From Erysipelotrichia bacterium (GTDB lineage: Bacteria; Bacillota_I; Bacilli_A; Erysipelotrichales; Erysipelotrichaceae): DNA of 25,058 nt. Shown one piece after another: positions 7,148 through 14,779 of this stretch. Positions within the stretch are counted from its first letter, which is position 1. Every line of letters starts with the position of its first letter. A program made the position numbers and the translations under genes. The DNA is taken from the NCBI GenBank assembly GCA_009916335.1, contig SAAR01000014.1:1-25058 (forward strand), given 5' to 3'. A model generated the notes under the pieces. The model searched no databases. It was not told the DNA's origin and worked only from the letters and a program-made list of their open reading frames with translations.

Positions 7148-7927
7148 TTACTTATTAAATAAATACCCGATTTTTATAATTTCTTTATCTTTCAAATAAA
7201 CAAATTTATCTTTTGCCATCTCTAACCACGAGCCTACCGTTTTTTCTGTGATGTAAACTTCAACATACGGTAATACGGAAGTGTTATAAGCATCAATTAT
7301 CGAATTGATTTCTTGTTTACTATTAGTAGAATTTATAAACTGGTTGGAAATAAATGTATATACTTCGAGAGATTTGTATTTTCCCATTTCAACTATTTCA
7401 AACGAATTAGGACTGTACTTGAATAGATTGTTCATTGAATCCATTAATGAATTATTAAAATTTTTCATCCATTGAGTATTTGGCTCCAAACTGTTCCAAT
7501 ATACTAGTTCTTCTTTAAAATTATTTGTCATAACCGAAATTGTCTTGTCAAATTCACCTTCATCATATGCTTTCATAAAATCTTCTATTTGCGTTTTAAA
7601 AAGACCTTTTATTCCCATAGCAAACATTATCATATCAGGATGAAATCCTTCTATTTTCTTTTCAAATTCAATTAATTGTGGGTAAGTTTCTAGTATTCCC
7701 AATGGAAATACATTAAAAAATTTTATTATACTACTTCGAGTTTCATATTTAGTTTTAAACAATTCAAATAAATTAAATGATGTTGTAACAAACATATAAT
7801 CGCCATCTAAACAATATTTTAAGAAAAAATTTTTAGTTGTTTCAAATGTGTTTTTAGCAATATAATTTAATGAATTTGTATCTAAATACACTAATTTATA
7901 AGTATTCCCATTTAGAAATGTAACCAT
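7148..7927 (-). CDS. PIN-domain-like protein
   Basis: 259 residues from the chosen ATG. KLVYLDTNSL gives the first PIN aspartate (D16), FNLFELFKTK gives the second acidic residue (E55), and the C-terminal LPYVEVYITEK (E223, E228, after D212) fits the third acidic site. This is the order of the metal-binding pocket of PIN ribonucleases. The protein is about twice the length of VapC toxins, with a long helical insert between the acidic sites, and no antitoxin gene is adjacent. A GTG three codons upstream is possible, but AGGAG at 7938-7942 is better spaced (10 nt) from the ATG at 7925-7927. RNA cleavage in defence is my inference from its neighbours. Confidence 0.6.
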   Translation of the reverse strand: MVTFLNGNTYKLVYLDTNSLNYIAKNTFETTKNFFLKYCLDGDYMFVTTSFNLFELFKTKYETRSSIIKFFNVFPLGILETYPQLIEFEKKIEGFHPDMIMFAMGIKGLFKTQIEDFMKAYDEGEFDKTISVMTNNFKEELVYWNSLEPNTQWMKNFNNSLMDSMNNLFKYSPNSFEIVEMGKYKSLEVYTFISNQFINSTNSKQEINSIIDAYNTSVLPYVEVYITEKTVGSWLEMAKDKFVYLKDKEIIKIGYLFNK

Positions 7928-8127
7928 AACTCTCACTCCTATTCAACCTTTTAACCCTTGTAATTAAGGCTAAAATATCTTAATCGCAATATTACTTTAC
8001 ATAAAATCAGTAATCTATAATTTTTATTTCACCTATTTATAGTTATAAAATAATTAAATTATTCTATTGCTCCAAATTATAAATCTCATTTGAGAATTGT
8101 ATATCTTTTCATATATCATTTATAAAC

Positions 8128-8916
8128 CTAAATATTTAATTGTATGTTATAATTTTTATTTTGCTTTCTATCAAATATTCTAAAATATTCTTGTTTAGAT
8201 TCTTTAGTCCAGCCGTAGAGCTGTTGCTTTCTTCTAAAGAATGCTATAGCATGACCGTGACTTCCTTTTAAATAGTCTAAATATGCTGTCAGTGGTATAG
8301 GTTTGCCAACTTGCCCTTCTATATAGTAATCAATGAATTTTAGTTTGTCTGGTCTAAATTCAAAGTTATATAAATAGTCATCTAAAATACCTTGTCCATC
8401 ATGTAAAACCATTTTATAATCCAAATCATATAATAGGTATGCTAAATTGATGACAGAATGATATTTGAAATCTTTCAAGTTTAATACCGATGGATAATTG
8501 AATACAATTGATATCTGAAATAACTCGTTATAAAAATCTTTCGTAATCGTTAAGGCTATAAAATTTTTATCTTTATTATTTATATCAAAGGTAAAACCTT
8601 TTGCTTTGTTATCCCTTTCAGACAAATAACATAAATTATCAATACGACAATTCCATCCTTGGTTATCAATATGATCTACTACAAACCGACTATTCATCAT
8701 TTGTTCATGTATTTCTTCAGAATACCATTTCTTCATAATATATCCATGAAGAGAACCCAATGATGATTGTAAATATCTATCATTATTTAGACTCCAACTT
8801 ACACTTTGTATTTCTTCTATATAATCATCCTTAACAGTAGCGTATGCAACATATTTCCAATCATTTCTTGTAATGGCTATTGTATCTCCTTTGATTTCAA
8901 AAATATTTTTACTCAT
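8128..8916 (-). CDS. HNH-endonuclease-like protein
   Basis: 262 residues from the chosen ATG. Residues 57-106 contain an HNH core of the kind seen in homing-type endonucleases: LHGYIMKKW, then VVDHIDN (D81, H82) and WNCRIDNL with N89 and N94, followed by YLSERDNKAKG. The C-terminal 150 residues are not recognised. An upstream TTG start four codons earlier is open, but GGAGGT at 8921-8926 overlaps it and is placed for the ATG at 8914-8916. It lies 52 nt after the membrane-anchored gene, so the two probably share a transcript. It could be a selfish homing-type nuclease or part of the defence cargo. Confidence 0.7.
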   Translation of the reverse strand: MSKNIFEIKGDTIAITRNDWKYVAYATVKDDYIEEIQSVSWSLNNDRYLQSSLGSLHGYIMKKWYSEEIHEQMMNSRFVVDHIDNQGWNCRIDNLCYLSERDNKAKGFTFDINNKDKNFIALTITKDFYNELFQISIVFNYPSVLNLKDFKYHSVINLAYLLYDLDYKMVLHDGQGILDDYLYNFEFRPDKLKFIDYYIEGQVGKPIPLTAYLDYLKGSHGHAIAFFRRKQQLYGWTKESKQEYFRIFDRKQNKNYNIQLNI

Positions 8917-8968
8917 GATAACCTCCAATTACAAATTGAAATTTGCAATTCCTTTATTTTCAAAAGAA

Positions 8969-9709
8969 TTATTTTTTCCTACTTTTTGCATATTTCCACT
9001 CTAGTTTTAAATATATTCGCATTGCCTCTATTAAAACTTCAACATCATTAAACAACTTCTCTTTTTTCTTTATACATTCGCGCTCTAAATTCAGCTGTTT
9101 TTTTTGGTTCTCAATACAATCGGTTTCTGATTCAGCATACATGCAATCAGTTTGCTTTTTATATTTACATTTTATACATACAATTCCATCAGAATGATAT
9201 TGTATACGCAAACTCTCGTTTGAAAAATATTCACGTGACGAATTGAATAAGGAATTAATCAAGTCTACAACCATTTCGTTTTTTTCGTTATTTGTATTTT
9301 TATCATAAATGTTTTGTGCTTTCAGTTTATCTATTATATCAAGTTCATCTGGCCCAAAATATAAAATTAACAAGCATTTCTTTTCTCGTAACATTTCTAA
9401 ATTTTTGTTTAACTCATTTGTGTCAGAAGGATCAGAATGAACATATTTATAAAGTGTTGTTACAAATTCAGCAGTTACTCTTCTCACATTTTGAATCCAC
9501 TCAACTCGTGCCTTCCAAATGATATTTGCATCAACTTGAATTTCTGTTCTTATGTTCTCTGCTTCTTGCACTTTGCTGGAAATTTCTTTATTTGATTCAA
9601 TATTTTCTTTATTACCTTTTTTAGTAATGTATATTGAATACCCAGCAAGAAATGATGAAATAATTGATGTCAAAGCAGCTATTAAAGCCGCAATTATTGT
9701 TGCATCCAT
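8969..9709 (-). CDS. Membrane-anchored coiled-coil protein with a cysteine cluster
   Basis: 246 residues. The first 30 form one transmembrane helix (IIAALIAALTSIISSFLAGY), followed by a charged coiled-coil stretch and a helical region IIWKARVEWIQNVRR (63-77) shared by many uncharacterised Bacillota proteins of this architecture. Cysteines at 178, 181, 189 and 198 (CIKC, then two more) could bind a metal ion. A second charged helix follows at the C-terminus. The ATG has AGGAGG 8 nt upstream. One short helix plus a large cytoplasmic helical part is the shape of a membrane effector or sensor, but I cannot name the family and infer no activity from sequence. Confidence 0.6.
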   Translation of the reverse strand: MDATIIAALIAALTSIISSFLAGYSIYITKKGNKENIESNKEISSKVQEAENIRTEIQVDANIIWKARVEWIQNVRRVTAEFVTTLYKYVHSDPSDTNELNKNLEMLREKKCLLILYFGPDELDIIDKLKAQNIYDKNTNNEKNEMVVDLINSLFNSSREYFSNESLRIQYHSDGIVCIKCKYKKQTDCMYAESETDCIENQKKQLNLERECIKKKEKLFNDVEVLIEAMRIYLKLEWKYAKSRKK

Positions 9710-9800
9710 GATACTGTCCTCCTAATAAAATTCTAAACAGCTCTTATTTTTTCTAACTTTTTACTTACACAAATTTGAAATTTATAACGATGTCGAACTA

Positions 9801-10310
9801 TTAAAAAACTTCCATAATCTCATTAAGTTCCTTACGAACTACTTTATGTTTTTCACTTTCATCTGGATAACCAATACAAATAACTAGTCTTAATCTACTG
9901 CTCTCTTTAATGTTTAATGTGTTTTTAATTTTATTCTCATTAAAATATCCAACCATACATGTTGCCAACCCTAATTCCGTAGCCTGTAAAGATATATATG
10001 AGCAGGCAATTCCAATGTCAGTTTTTGTAAAGTCTTGGCTCTTTAATTTATTAACTATTTTTTCTGAAAAGTTAGGTTTATTTTCTTCAACTATTATAAA
10101 AGCAGCATTTTTAGCAAAAGGTTGTGTTAATTTTACTAATTCCTTTCTTAAAATTTCGTCTATAACAACATAGAATTTCCACGGTTGTGAGTTACAAGCT
10201 GATGGTGCTAAACGAGCGGTTTCAATACATTTATAAATCATTTCTTTATCTATGGGTTTTTCAACAAATTTTCTACAACTATATCTTTTTTTTACTATAT
10301 CTCTTAACAT
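9801..10310 (-). CDS. Nitroreductase-family flavoprotein
   Basis: 169 residues, a compact member of the FMN-dependent nitroreductase family. Key segments are KKRYSCRKF near the N-terminus (phosphate/FMN contact arginines), APSACNSQPWKF (residues about 37-48, flavin-binding loop), DIGIACSYISLQATELGLATCMVGYF (dimer helix and substrate loop), and the C-terminal ICIGYPDE. It would reduce nitro compounds or quinones with NAD(P)H in the cytoplasm, usually as a dimer. AGGAGG sits 8 nt before the ATG. It separates the defence-like genes from the mobilization genes and is probably passenger cargo. The physiological substrate is unknown. Confidence 0.9.
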   Translation of the reverse strand: MLRDIVKKRYSCRKFVEKPIDKEMIYKCIETARLAPSACNSQPWKFYVVIDEILRKELVKLTQPFAKNAAFIIVEENKPNFSEKIVNKLKSQDFTKTDIGIACSYISLQATELGLATCMVGYFNENKIKNTLNIKESSRLRLVICIGYPDESEKHKVVRKELNEIMEVF

Positions 10311-10395
10311 TTACCTTTCCTCCTATATAAATTCTGATTTTTGTTAATCTAATTATATCATTTATATATTAACAAATATAGACAAATAGCATTCA

Positions 10396-10424
10396 AAGAA
10401 AAAGATTGTATCACTACAACCTTT
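10396..10424 (-). terminator. Terminator of the integration/mobilization operon
   Basis: On the minus strand AAAGGTTGTA (10415-10424) pairs with TACAATCTTT (10401-10410) through a GTGA loop with one G-U pair, followed by a T-rich tail. It starts within the stop codon of tnpV. Confidence 0.8.
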
Positions 10425-10774
10425 CACACTTCTATTACTTCCTTTCTAATAATTTCATCAATACAATTTTGAATGTTATTCATTTCTTGTATCCATTTCA
10501 TTTGATCCTTTTCTTTTAATTCTTCGGTAATATTTCGTTGCTTTTCAAAATCAATCAATAATCGTTCACACATATCATTTGCCTCTTTATCAACCATTTG
10601 AAGATAATCATATAATTTCATTGTGGTTTGTAATTTAAAATACAAACCTTTTTGATGTTCTTTGAGATAATTTAGTTTCATTCTTCCATACTTTGATAAT
10701 TGTATATTTTCTTGCTTATCTTCCTTTAAGTTTGGGAAATAATAATCCCCTACTTTTGTATATTCTATTGTCAT
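10424..10774 (-). CDS. tnpV: TnpV-type transposon-encoded protein
   Basis: 116 residues matching the TnpV family: MTIEYTKVGDYYFPNLK at the start, then LSKYGRMKLNYLKEHQKGLY, DYLQMVDKEANDMCERLL and LKEKDQMKWIQEMNNI. TnpV was named from Tn4451-like clostridial elements and is frequent beside relaxases in mobilizable elements of gut Bacillota. Its biochemical role is unknown. The ATG overlaps the relaxase stop by four bases, so translation is coupled, and the operon terminator follows directly. No large serine recombinase is present, so here TnpV travels with a tyrosine integrase instead. Confidence 0.85.
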   Translation of the reverse strand: MTIEYTKVGDYYFPNLKEDKQENIQLSKYGRMKLNYLKEHQKGLYFKLQTTMKLYDYLQMVDKEANDMCERLLIDFEKQRNITEELKEKDQMKWIQEMNNIQNCIDEIIRKEVIEV

Positions 10775-12063
10775 AATCGCGTTTTTCCTTTCTCAACTCT
10801 TGTTTGAGTTTCTAATTCAAATTGTTGCATTCTTAACGATCTGTCTTTAATTTTCTCGCAATGTTGTATCTCTTTTCGCAGTTCTTGTATCTTAGGAGTG
10901 TAAGACTTCGCTTCTACCTTCAGTTGCTCTTTTAAGGCACTTTCAGGACATCTTCGTATCTTGTTTCTACATTGTAGCCTTTTACTTATTAAATCGTTGT
11001 ATTGCTCTTGTAAAGGTTCTTGATACCGCTCTAGTTGTTCAAAGGTTTCAATATTGTTCTTACATAGTAAGATTATTTCATTCGAAAGATTTTCCATTTC
11101 CTTTATTGCTTGTCTTAATTCTTTTGAATATTTTGGTTTCGTATTGTTTAATCTTGGTAATATACCTAACTTAAATTGATAATGGATATACAACCTTTGT
11201 AAGCCATTAAGTTCTTTTCTTTTATACTTTTGCCAATAAGGTTGTATATCAAATCCTTTTTTTGAGTAGGCATCTTTATTAGATATTGGAAATTGTTGAT
11301 TAAGAATTTTGTTATCAATACTCATCTTTGAATAATCTTTTCCTAAACTAGATAACGTAATCCATTGTTCATGTGCATGATGTTTTAATGCAACATCATT
11401 ATCAACTTGTTTAATTTCATATCCTTCAAATTGTAATTGATTAAAGAAATTTGTTCTTGTTGTACTTACTTTGATTGTCTCATCAACATCATTCTTCATT
11501 AAAACTTCTAATGATTTTTCATGATAATATTGTTGTCTTGTTTTCGATTGGTATGCTTTTTCTTCTATCACTGATAATCCATATTGCCTACACAAATCAT
11601 CGGAAACAGTACGTAAGTTATACAAGTCTTTCTTGGTATGACAGTATCGTTTTCCATCAATACAGGAAGTCGCATTTAACACTATATGATTGTGTGCATT
11701 GTCTGTATTCAGATGCGTTGTTACAACAACTTCAAAGCGACTTCCCCATAGTTTTTCGGCAAGTTCTACACCAATTTGATGTGCAAGTTCAGGAGTTACT
11801 TCATTTTCCTTGAATGATTGATAGCCATGAAAACATAAAATCTTTTTGTTATCATGAAACTGTTCTTTGGTATTTATCATGGATTGATAAGGGTTATGTT
11901 GCATACAATTGATACAACTTACATATTGATGTTCCATTGTTTTTTCTTCATTTGTTGTATAGTTCAACACTTGTTTAAGTTCAATAGTTTTGTTTTCATC
12001 AATAACATAATCAATCACATGATCCATTCTATTTACGACTTTCCAAAGTGCAGTAGTTGCCAT
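10771..12063 (-). CDS. Relaxase/mobilization nuclease (Pfam Relaxase, MOBP type)
   Basis: 430 residues. The N-terminal 190 residues form the HUH relaxase domain. YVSCINC at 47-53, FHGYQSFKENEVTPELAHQIG at 79-99 and the metal-binding THLNTDNAHNHIVLN with H117, D121, H124 and H126 are all typical of Pfam Relaxase proteins from IMEs and Tn4555-like elements. It would nick oriT of the excised circle, stay covalently attached to the strand and lead it through a conjugation pore supplied by another element. The C-terminal half is helical and charged. Its start overlaps the MobC stop (TAATG). There is no VirB4/VirD4-like gene in the window, so transfer must be in trans. Confidence 0.92.
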   Translation of the reverse strand: MATTALWKVVNRMDHVIDYVIDENKTIELKQVLNYTTNEEKTMEHQYVSCINCMQHNPYQSMINTKEQFHDNKKILCFHGYQSFKENEVTPELAHQIGVELAEKLWGSRFEVVVTTHLNTDNAHNHIVLNATSCIDGKRYCHTKKDLYNLRTVSDDLCRQYGLSVIEEKAYQSKTRQQYYHEKSLEVLMKNDVDETIKVSTTRTNFFNQLQFEGYEIKQVDNDVALKHHAHEQWITLSSLGKDYSKMSIDNKILNQQFPISNKDAYSKKGFDIQPYWQKYKRKELNGLQRLYIHYQFKLGILPRLNNTKPKYSKELRQAIKEMENLSNEIILLCKNNIETFEQLERYQEPLQEQYNDLISKRLQCRNKIRRCPESALKEQLKVEAKSYTPKIQELRKEIQHCEKIKDRSLRMQQFELETQTRVEKGKTRL

Positions 12064-12380
12064 TAATTGTTACCTCTTATTTGTTTATCTAACTTTGACA
12101 GAATACGTTCATGTAGAGATAACACTTCATTTAATCTTCTCCCATCAATGCCTTGAATATACGCAAGTTTAGTTAATTGATTTAGATTATTACCATTAGC
12201 ATTCAACTCTTTTATCAAGTCATAATATGCAATTGGTGGTAGTTCTTTTATGATGTTTCCACTTAATACCAGTCGAAGAAACTTCTCTCTACTCAGTCCA
12301 CTTTCCAAAACTTGATTTGTTAAATTAGATAGTTCATCATCATTCAATCGAACTTTAATTTCATTTGTACGAACAGCCAT
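12063..12380 (-). CDS. mobC: MobC-like relaxosome accessory protein
   Basis: 105 residues. The N-terminus NEIKVRLNDDELSNLTNQV is a ribbon-helix-helix DNA-binding arm, and the C-terminal part has LNANGNNLNQLTKLAYIQG, the MobC signature (GnNlNQia/kLAN-like). MobC proteins bind beside oriT and help the relaxase melt the nic region. It directly follows the candidate oriT (12402-12440), and its stop overlaps the relaxase start. An AAGG site lies about 9 nt before the ATG. Confidence 0.88.
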   Translation of the reverse strand: MAVRTNEIKVRLNDDELSNLTNQVLESGLSREKFLRLVLSGNIIKELPPIAYYDLIKELNANGNNLNQLTKLAYIQGIDGRRLNEVLSLHERILSKLDKQIRGNN

Positions 12381-12401
12381 TATTCATTACCTTATTTGGT
12401 T

Positions 12402-12440
12402 TCAGGGTATCCCTGAGATTGTATTTTGGGCACAAAATAC
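12402..12440 (-). other. Candidate oriT of the mobilizable element
   Basis: The 84-bp gap between the RHH gene and mobC holds two perfect inverted repeats. TCAGGG/CCCTGA (12402-12407 with 12411-12416) flank TAT. GTATTTTG/CAAAATAC (12421-12428 with 12433-12440) flank GGCA. Immediately beyond is CGTTGCTGGC. A relaxase-recognised inverted repeat next to a GC-richer nic region between accessory and relaxase genes is the usual oriT arrangement. The nic position cannot be given from sequence. Confidence 0.6.
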
Positions 12441-12464
12441 GTTGCTGGCTAATACAATAGGACA

Positions 12465-12800
12465 TCATAATTGATAACTTCCTTTATTTAATCCCTCAAG
12501 GATTTCTAACATCGTTTGAATAGGTGTAAACAGTTCTTCATCAATCTCATCTATACTAGCTTTCGTTTCTAATTCTTCAAGAATTCTTGTTAATAAAACT
12601 CGATACTTTGTAAACATCAATGGATTCCCTATTGCCTCTATTTTGTTATGAAAGATACTTTCTAAAATATACTCCTGCTTACTTCTAAAGCCACACAATC
12701 TAATTCTGTCATCTAATGCTTTTCTTTCTTCAGGTGAAACACGAAAGGCAATGGTACAATTTCTAAAACGTCCTTTTTGGTCTAAGTTCTTTGCAGTCAT
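12465..12800 (-). CDS. Ribbon-helix-helix plasmid-mobilization-type protein
   Basis: 111 residues. IAFRVSPEERKALDDRIRLCGF followed by SKQEYILESIF (residues 17-50) is the ribbon-helix-helix form common beside relaxases in clostridial IMEs, where it is annotated as a mobilization or MobC-like protein. The C-terminal 60 residues are acidic and helical. The ATG lies one base after the integrase stop codon, so it is translated from the integrase message. It ends just before the oriT candidate and probably binds there or represses the operon. Confidence 0.75.
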   Translation of the reverse strand: MTAKNLDQKGRFRNCTIAFRVSPEERKALDDRIRLCGFRSKQEYILESIFHNKIEAIGNPLMFTKYRVLLTRILEELETKASIDEIDEELFTPIQTMLEILEGLNKGSYQL

Positions 12801-12801
12801 A

Positions 12802-13878
12802 TTACTCTAGTCCCCTTTCTTCATTTAATTGGTTTGCCATATCCATTTGTCTTGTTGGAAACAAATGAGCATAGTGATAAGTCATCTCTATACTTTCATG
12901 ACCTAGTCGTTCTGCAATCGCTACTGCAGAGAAGCCTTTTTCAATCAACAATGATACATGAGAATGTCGTAAATCATGAATACGTATTTTCTTAACTCCT
13001 GCATATTTTGAACCACGTTTCATTTCGTTATATAAATAACTTTTATCAATTGGAAAAATACGATCTGTATCACTACACTTATACAAGTGAGATATATACT
13101 CTTGTATCTCCTCCACAAGAAAGTCTGGTATTTGAATAATACGATTACTCTTTTTTGTTTTAGGATCAGTGATATAATCTTTCCCTAATAAGCGTTGATA
13201 GGATTTATCTATCTTTAATGTTTTCTTATCAAAGTCAAAGTCTTTCTTTGTTAAGGCAAGCAACTCACCTTCACGAATACCACACCAATACAACACTTCA
13301 AAAGCATAATATGATATTTCTTTATCAGCCACTACATCAATAAATTTAAGATACTCTTCCTTTGTCCAAAAGTTAATCTCTTTGGCTCTCTTTGCTCCCA
13401 TGTGTCCTACTTTACGAGCAGGATTATTTGGTAAGTCATACAAATTAACTGCATGGTTTAATATTGCACTTAATTGGTTATGAATAGTTTTTAAATAGGT
13501 TTGTGAATAACCCTCATCATTTTCATTTCTAAAATTCATCATTTCATTTTGCCATTTAATCACATCAGCAGGTTTGATTTGGTTGAGTTCCTTATGTTTA
13601 AAATAAGGAACTACTTTTGTTTCAATAATATGTTTCTTAGTAAGCCAAGTATTAAATTTAATTCTTGGCTTTAAATCATTCATATAAATTTCTACGAATT
13701 TGTCAAAAGGCATTCCTAAATCTAAATCGGTTTGTAATTTGAAATCACGTTCCCAATTCCTTGCCTCTGTCTTGTTGCGAAAACCTCGCTTTGTTTTTTG
13801 CTTTAGGTTTCCTTGAATGTCCTTGTAGTAACAACGGACTTCCCATGTTTTACTTTTCTTGTTCTCTAGTATTGCCAT
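12802..13878 (-). CDS. int: Tyrosine recombinase/integrase of the mobile element
   Basis: 358 residues with the full three-part layout. The N-terminal AP2-like arm-binding domain (WEVRCYYKDIQGNLKQKTKRG, residues 12-32) is followed by a SAM-like core-binding domain (about 60-155) and a catalytic domain with R202 (CGIREGELLAL), a lysine near 242, H301 and R304 (HDLRHSHVSLL), H327 (LGHES) and nucleophile Y336 (YAHLF). All catalytic residues are present, so it should be active. It integrates and excises the element. The start overlaps the upstream excisionase-like gene by 29 bp, with GGAG six nt before the ATG. Confidence 0.95.
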   Translation of the reverse strand: MAILENKKSKTWEVRCYYKDIQGNLKQKTKRGFRNKTEARNWERDFKLQTDLDLGMPFDKFVEIYMNDLKPRIKFNTWLTKKHIIETKVVPYFKHKELNQIKPADVIKWQNEMMNFRNENDEGYSQTYLKTIHNQLSAILNHAVNLYDLPNNPARKVGHMGAKRAKEINFWTKEEYLKFIDVVADKEISYYAFEVLYWCGIREGELLALTKKDFDFDKKTLKIDKSYQRLLGKDYITDPKTKKSNRIIQIPDFLVEEIQEYISHLYKCSDTDRIFPIDKSYLYNEMKRGSKYAGVKKIRIHDLRHSHVSLLIEKGFSAVAIAERLGHESIEMTYHYAHLFPTRQMDMANQLNEERGLE

Positions 13879-14077
13879 GTTGTTCTCCTTCTAGCATTTT
13901 GTTAATTCCATAAACACGTTCTTCATAAAACTGTCTGCTTACTCTACCAGAGATTGTTAGAAACCCTTTTGCTTGTAATTCATCGTTCAAGTTCTTGATA
14001 ACCTTATAGGCAAATGCTCTTGATACTTTCAGTTGTTCAGCAATCTCATCGGCAAAGATAAATAATTCATTATGCAT
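13850..14077 (-). CDS. Excisionase-like / small winged-HTH regulator
   Basis: 75 residues. FADEIAEQLKVSRAFAYKVIKNLNDELQAKG is a helix-turn-helix followed by GFLTISGRVSRQFYEERVYG, a pattern typical of the short DNA-binding proteins placed directly upstream of Tn916-type integrases. It could act as the excision directionality factor or as a transcription factor. GAGGTGA at 14084-14090 precedes the ATG, and the near-consensus promoter at 14133-14161 drives it. The last 29 bp overlap int, so the two are cotranslated. Confidence 0.75.
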   Translation of the reverse strand: MHNELFIFADEIAEQLKVSRAFAYKVIKNLNDELQAKGFLTISGRVSRQFYEERVYGINKMLEGEQHGNTREQEK

Positions 14078-14109
14078 GATCTTTCACCTCACTCTCTTTT
14101 TATGTATCC

Positions 14110-14204
14110 GTTCGATTGTGAACTGCATTCAGATTATATCAGTTCGCATTTGAACTGTCAATATCTTTTTAGTATCTTCATGTCTAAACAGTTCATTATT
14201 GAAA
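14110..14204. promoter_or_regulatory. Three operator-like dyads between int operon and repressor
   Basis: GTTC-N6-GAAC at 14110-14123, CAGTTC-N6-GAACTG at 14140-14157 and a weaker GTTCA-N4-TGAAA at 14191-14204. The first two share GTTCG-N4-TGAAC and have centres 32 bp apart, three helical turns. The second lies inside the int-operon promoter, and the third overlaps the -35 of the repressor gene. They are the probable binding sites of the XRE protein at 14260-14706. Confidence 0.65.
14133..14161 (-). promoter_or_regulatory. Consensus promoter of the xis-int-mob operon
   Basis: On the minus strand TTGACA (14156-14161), a 17-bp spacer, and TATAAT (14133-14138): both hexamers are perfect consensus. 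The spacer is filled by the dyad CAGTTC/GAACTG, so a bound repressor would block RNA polymerase. It is expected to be very strong when released. Confidence 0.85.
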
Positions 14205-14227
14205 TGTTTAGCATTTACGTTTACAAT
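14199..14227 (+). promoter_or_regulatory. Promoter of the repressor gene
   Basis: TTGAAA (14199-14204), 17 bp, TACAAT (14222-14227), 32 nt before the ATG, with AAAGGA at 14245-14250 as the ribosome binding site. The -35 overlaps the weak third dyad, suggesting self-limitation. Confidence 0.7.
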
Positions 14228-14259
14228 GATACTAACGATATACGAAAGGAATTAATAAA

Positions 14260-14706
14260 ATGACAATTGGTGAAAAAATAAGACAAGAGAGAACGTACAA
14301 GAAACTATCCCAAAAGCAGCTTGCCGAAAAAGTAGGTATGAGTGAGCCTGCTATCCGTAATTATGAGTTAGGCAACAGAAAACCCTCTCAAAAACAAATT
14401 GAACTAATAGCGAATGCTTTAGATGTTTCTTTGTTTACGTTAAGTGATCCTGACTTGGATACTTATTATGGAATTATTCATGCTTTATTCTATTTGGAAA
14501 ACAAGATAAATATACAACCTGTGGAAATTGAAGGACAAATCTATTTGAAGATTCCTCCTACAGATGACAAATCACGTGATACTTATGATCGTATGCGACA
14601 ATGGTTAGATGTCTACACAAAGTTTCAAAATAATGAATTGTCATTGGAAGAATATAAAGAATGGAAAGACACATATCCCCAACAAGTGATATTTAATAAA
14701 AAATAA
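14260..14706 (+). CDS. XRE-family repressor of the mobile element
   Basis: 148 residues. Residues 3-60 (IGEKIRQERTYKKLSQKQLA, then SEPAIRNYELGNRKPS) are a classical cI-type helix-turn-helix. The remaining 85 residues are an acidic, partly helical C-terminal part without a visible LexA-type protease site, so an SOS-cleaved mechanism is not indicated. Transcribed divergently from the integrase operon across a 182-bp control region with three dyads, it most likely keeps excision and mobilization off and regulates itself. It is the only plus-strand gene of the element. A terminator follows at 14780-14806. Confidence 0.88.
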   Translation: MTIGEKIRQERTYKKLSQKQLAEKVGMSEPAIRNYELGNRKPSQKQIELIANALDVSLFTLSDPDLDTYYGIIHALFYLENKINIQPVEIEGQIYLKIPPTDDKSRDTYDRMRQWLDVYTKFQNNELSLEEYKEWKDTYPQQVIFNKK

Positions 14707-14708
14707 AT

Positions 14709-14758
14709 CATTGTCATCATTCTTTAAACTTACAAAAGTATTGTCAATTTTATTGTCA
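14709..14758 (+). repeat. Candidate integrase arm-type direct repeats, right end
   Basis: ATTGTCA at 14710-14716, 14740-14746 and 14752-14758, the last two as TATTGTCA with a 12-bp period. They match, in sequence and orientation, the pair at 3796-3814. They lie just after the repressor gene, where the right end of the element is expected. Confidence 0.4.
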
Positions 14759-14779
14759 CACCTCCCCTTAAACAGCAAA

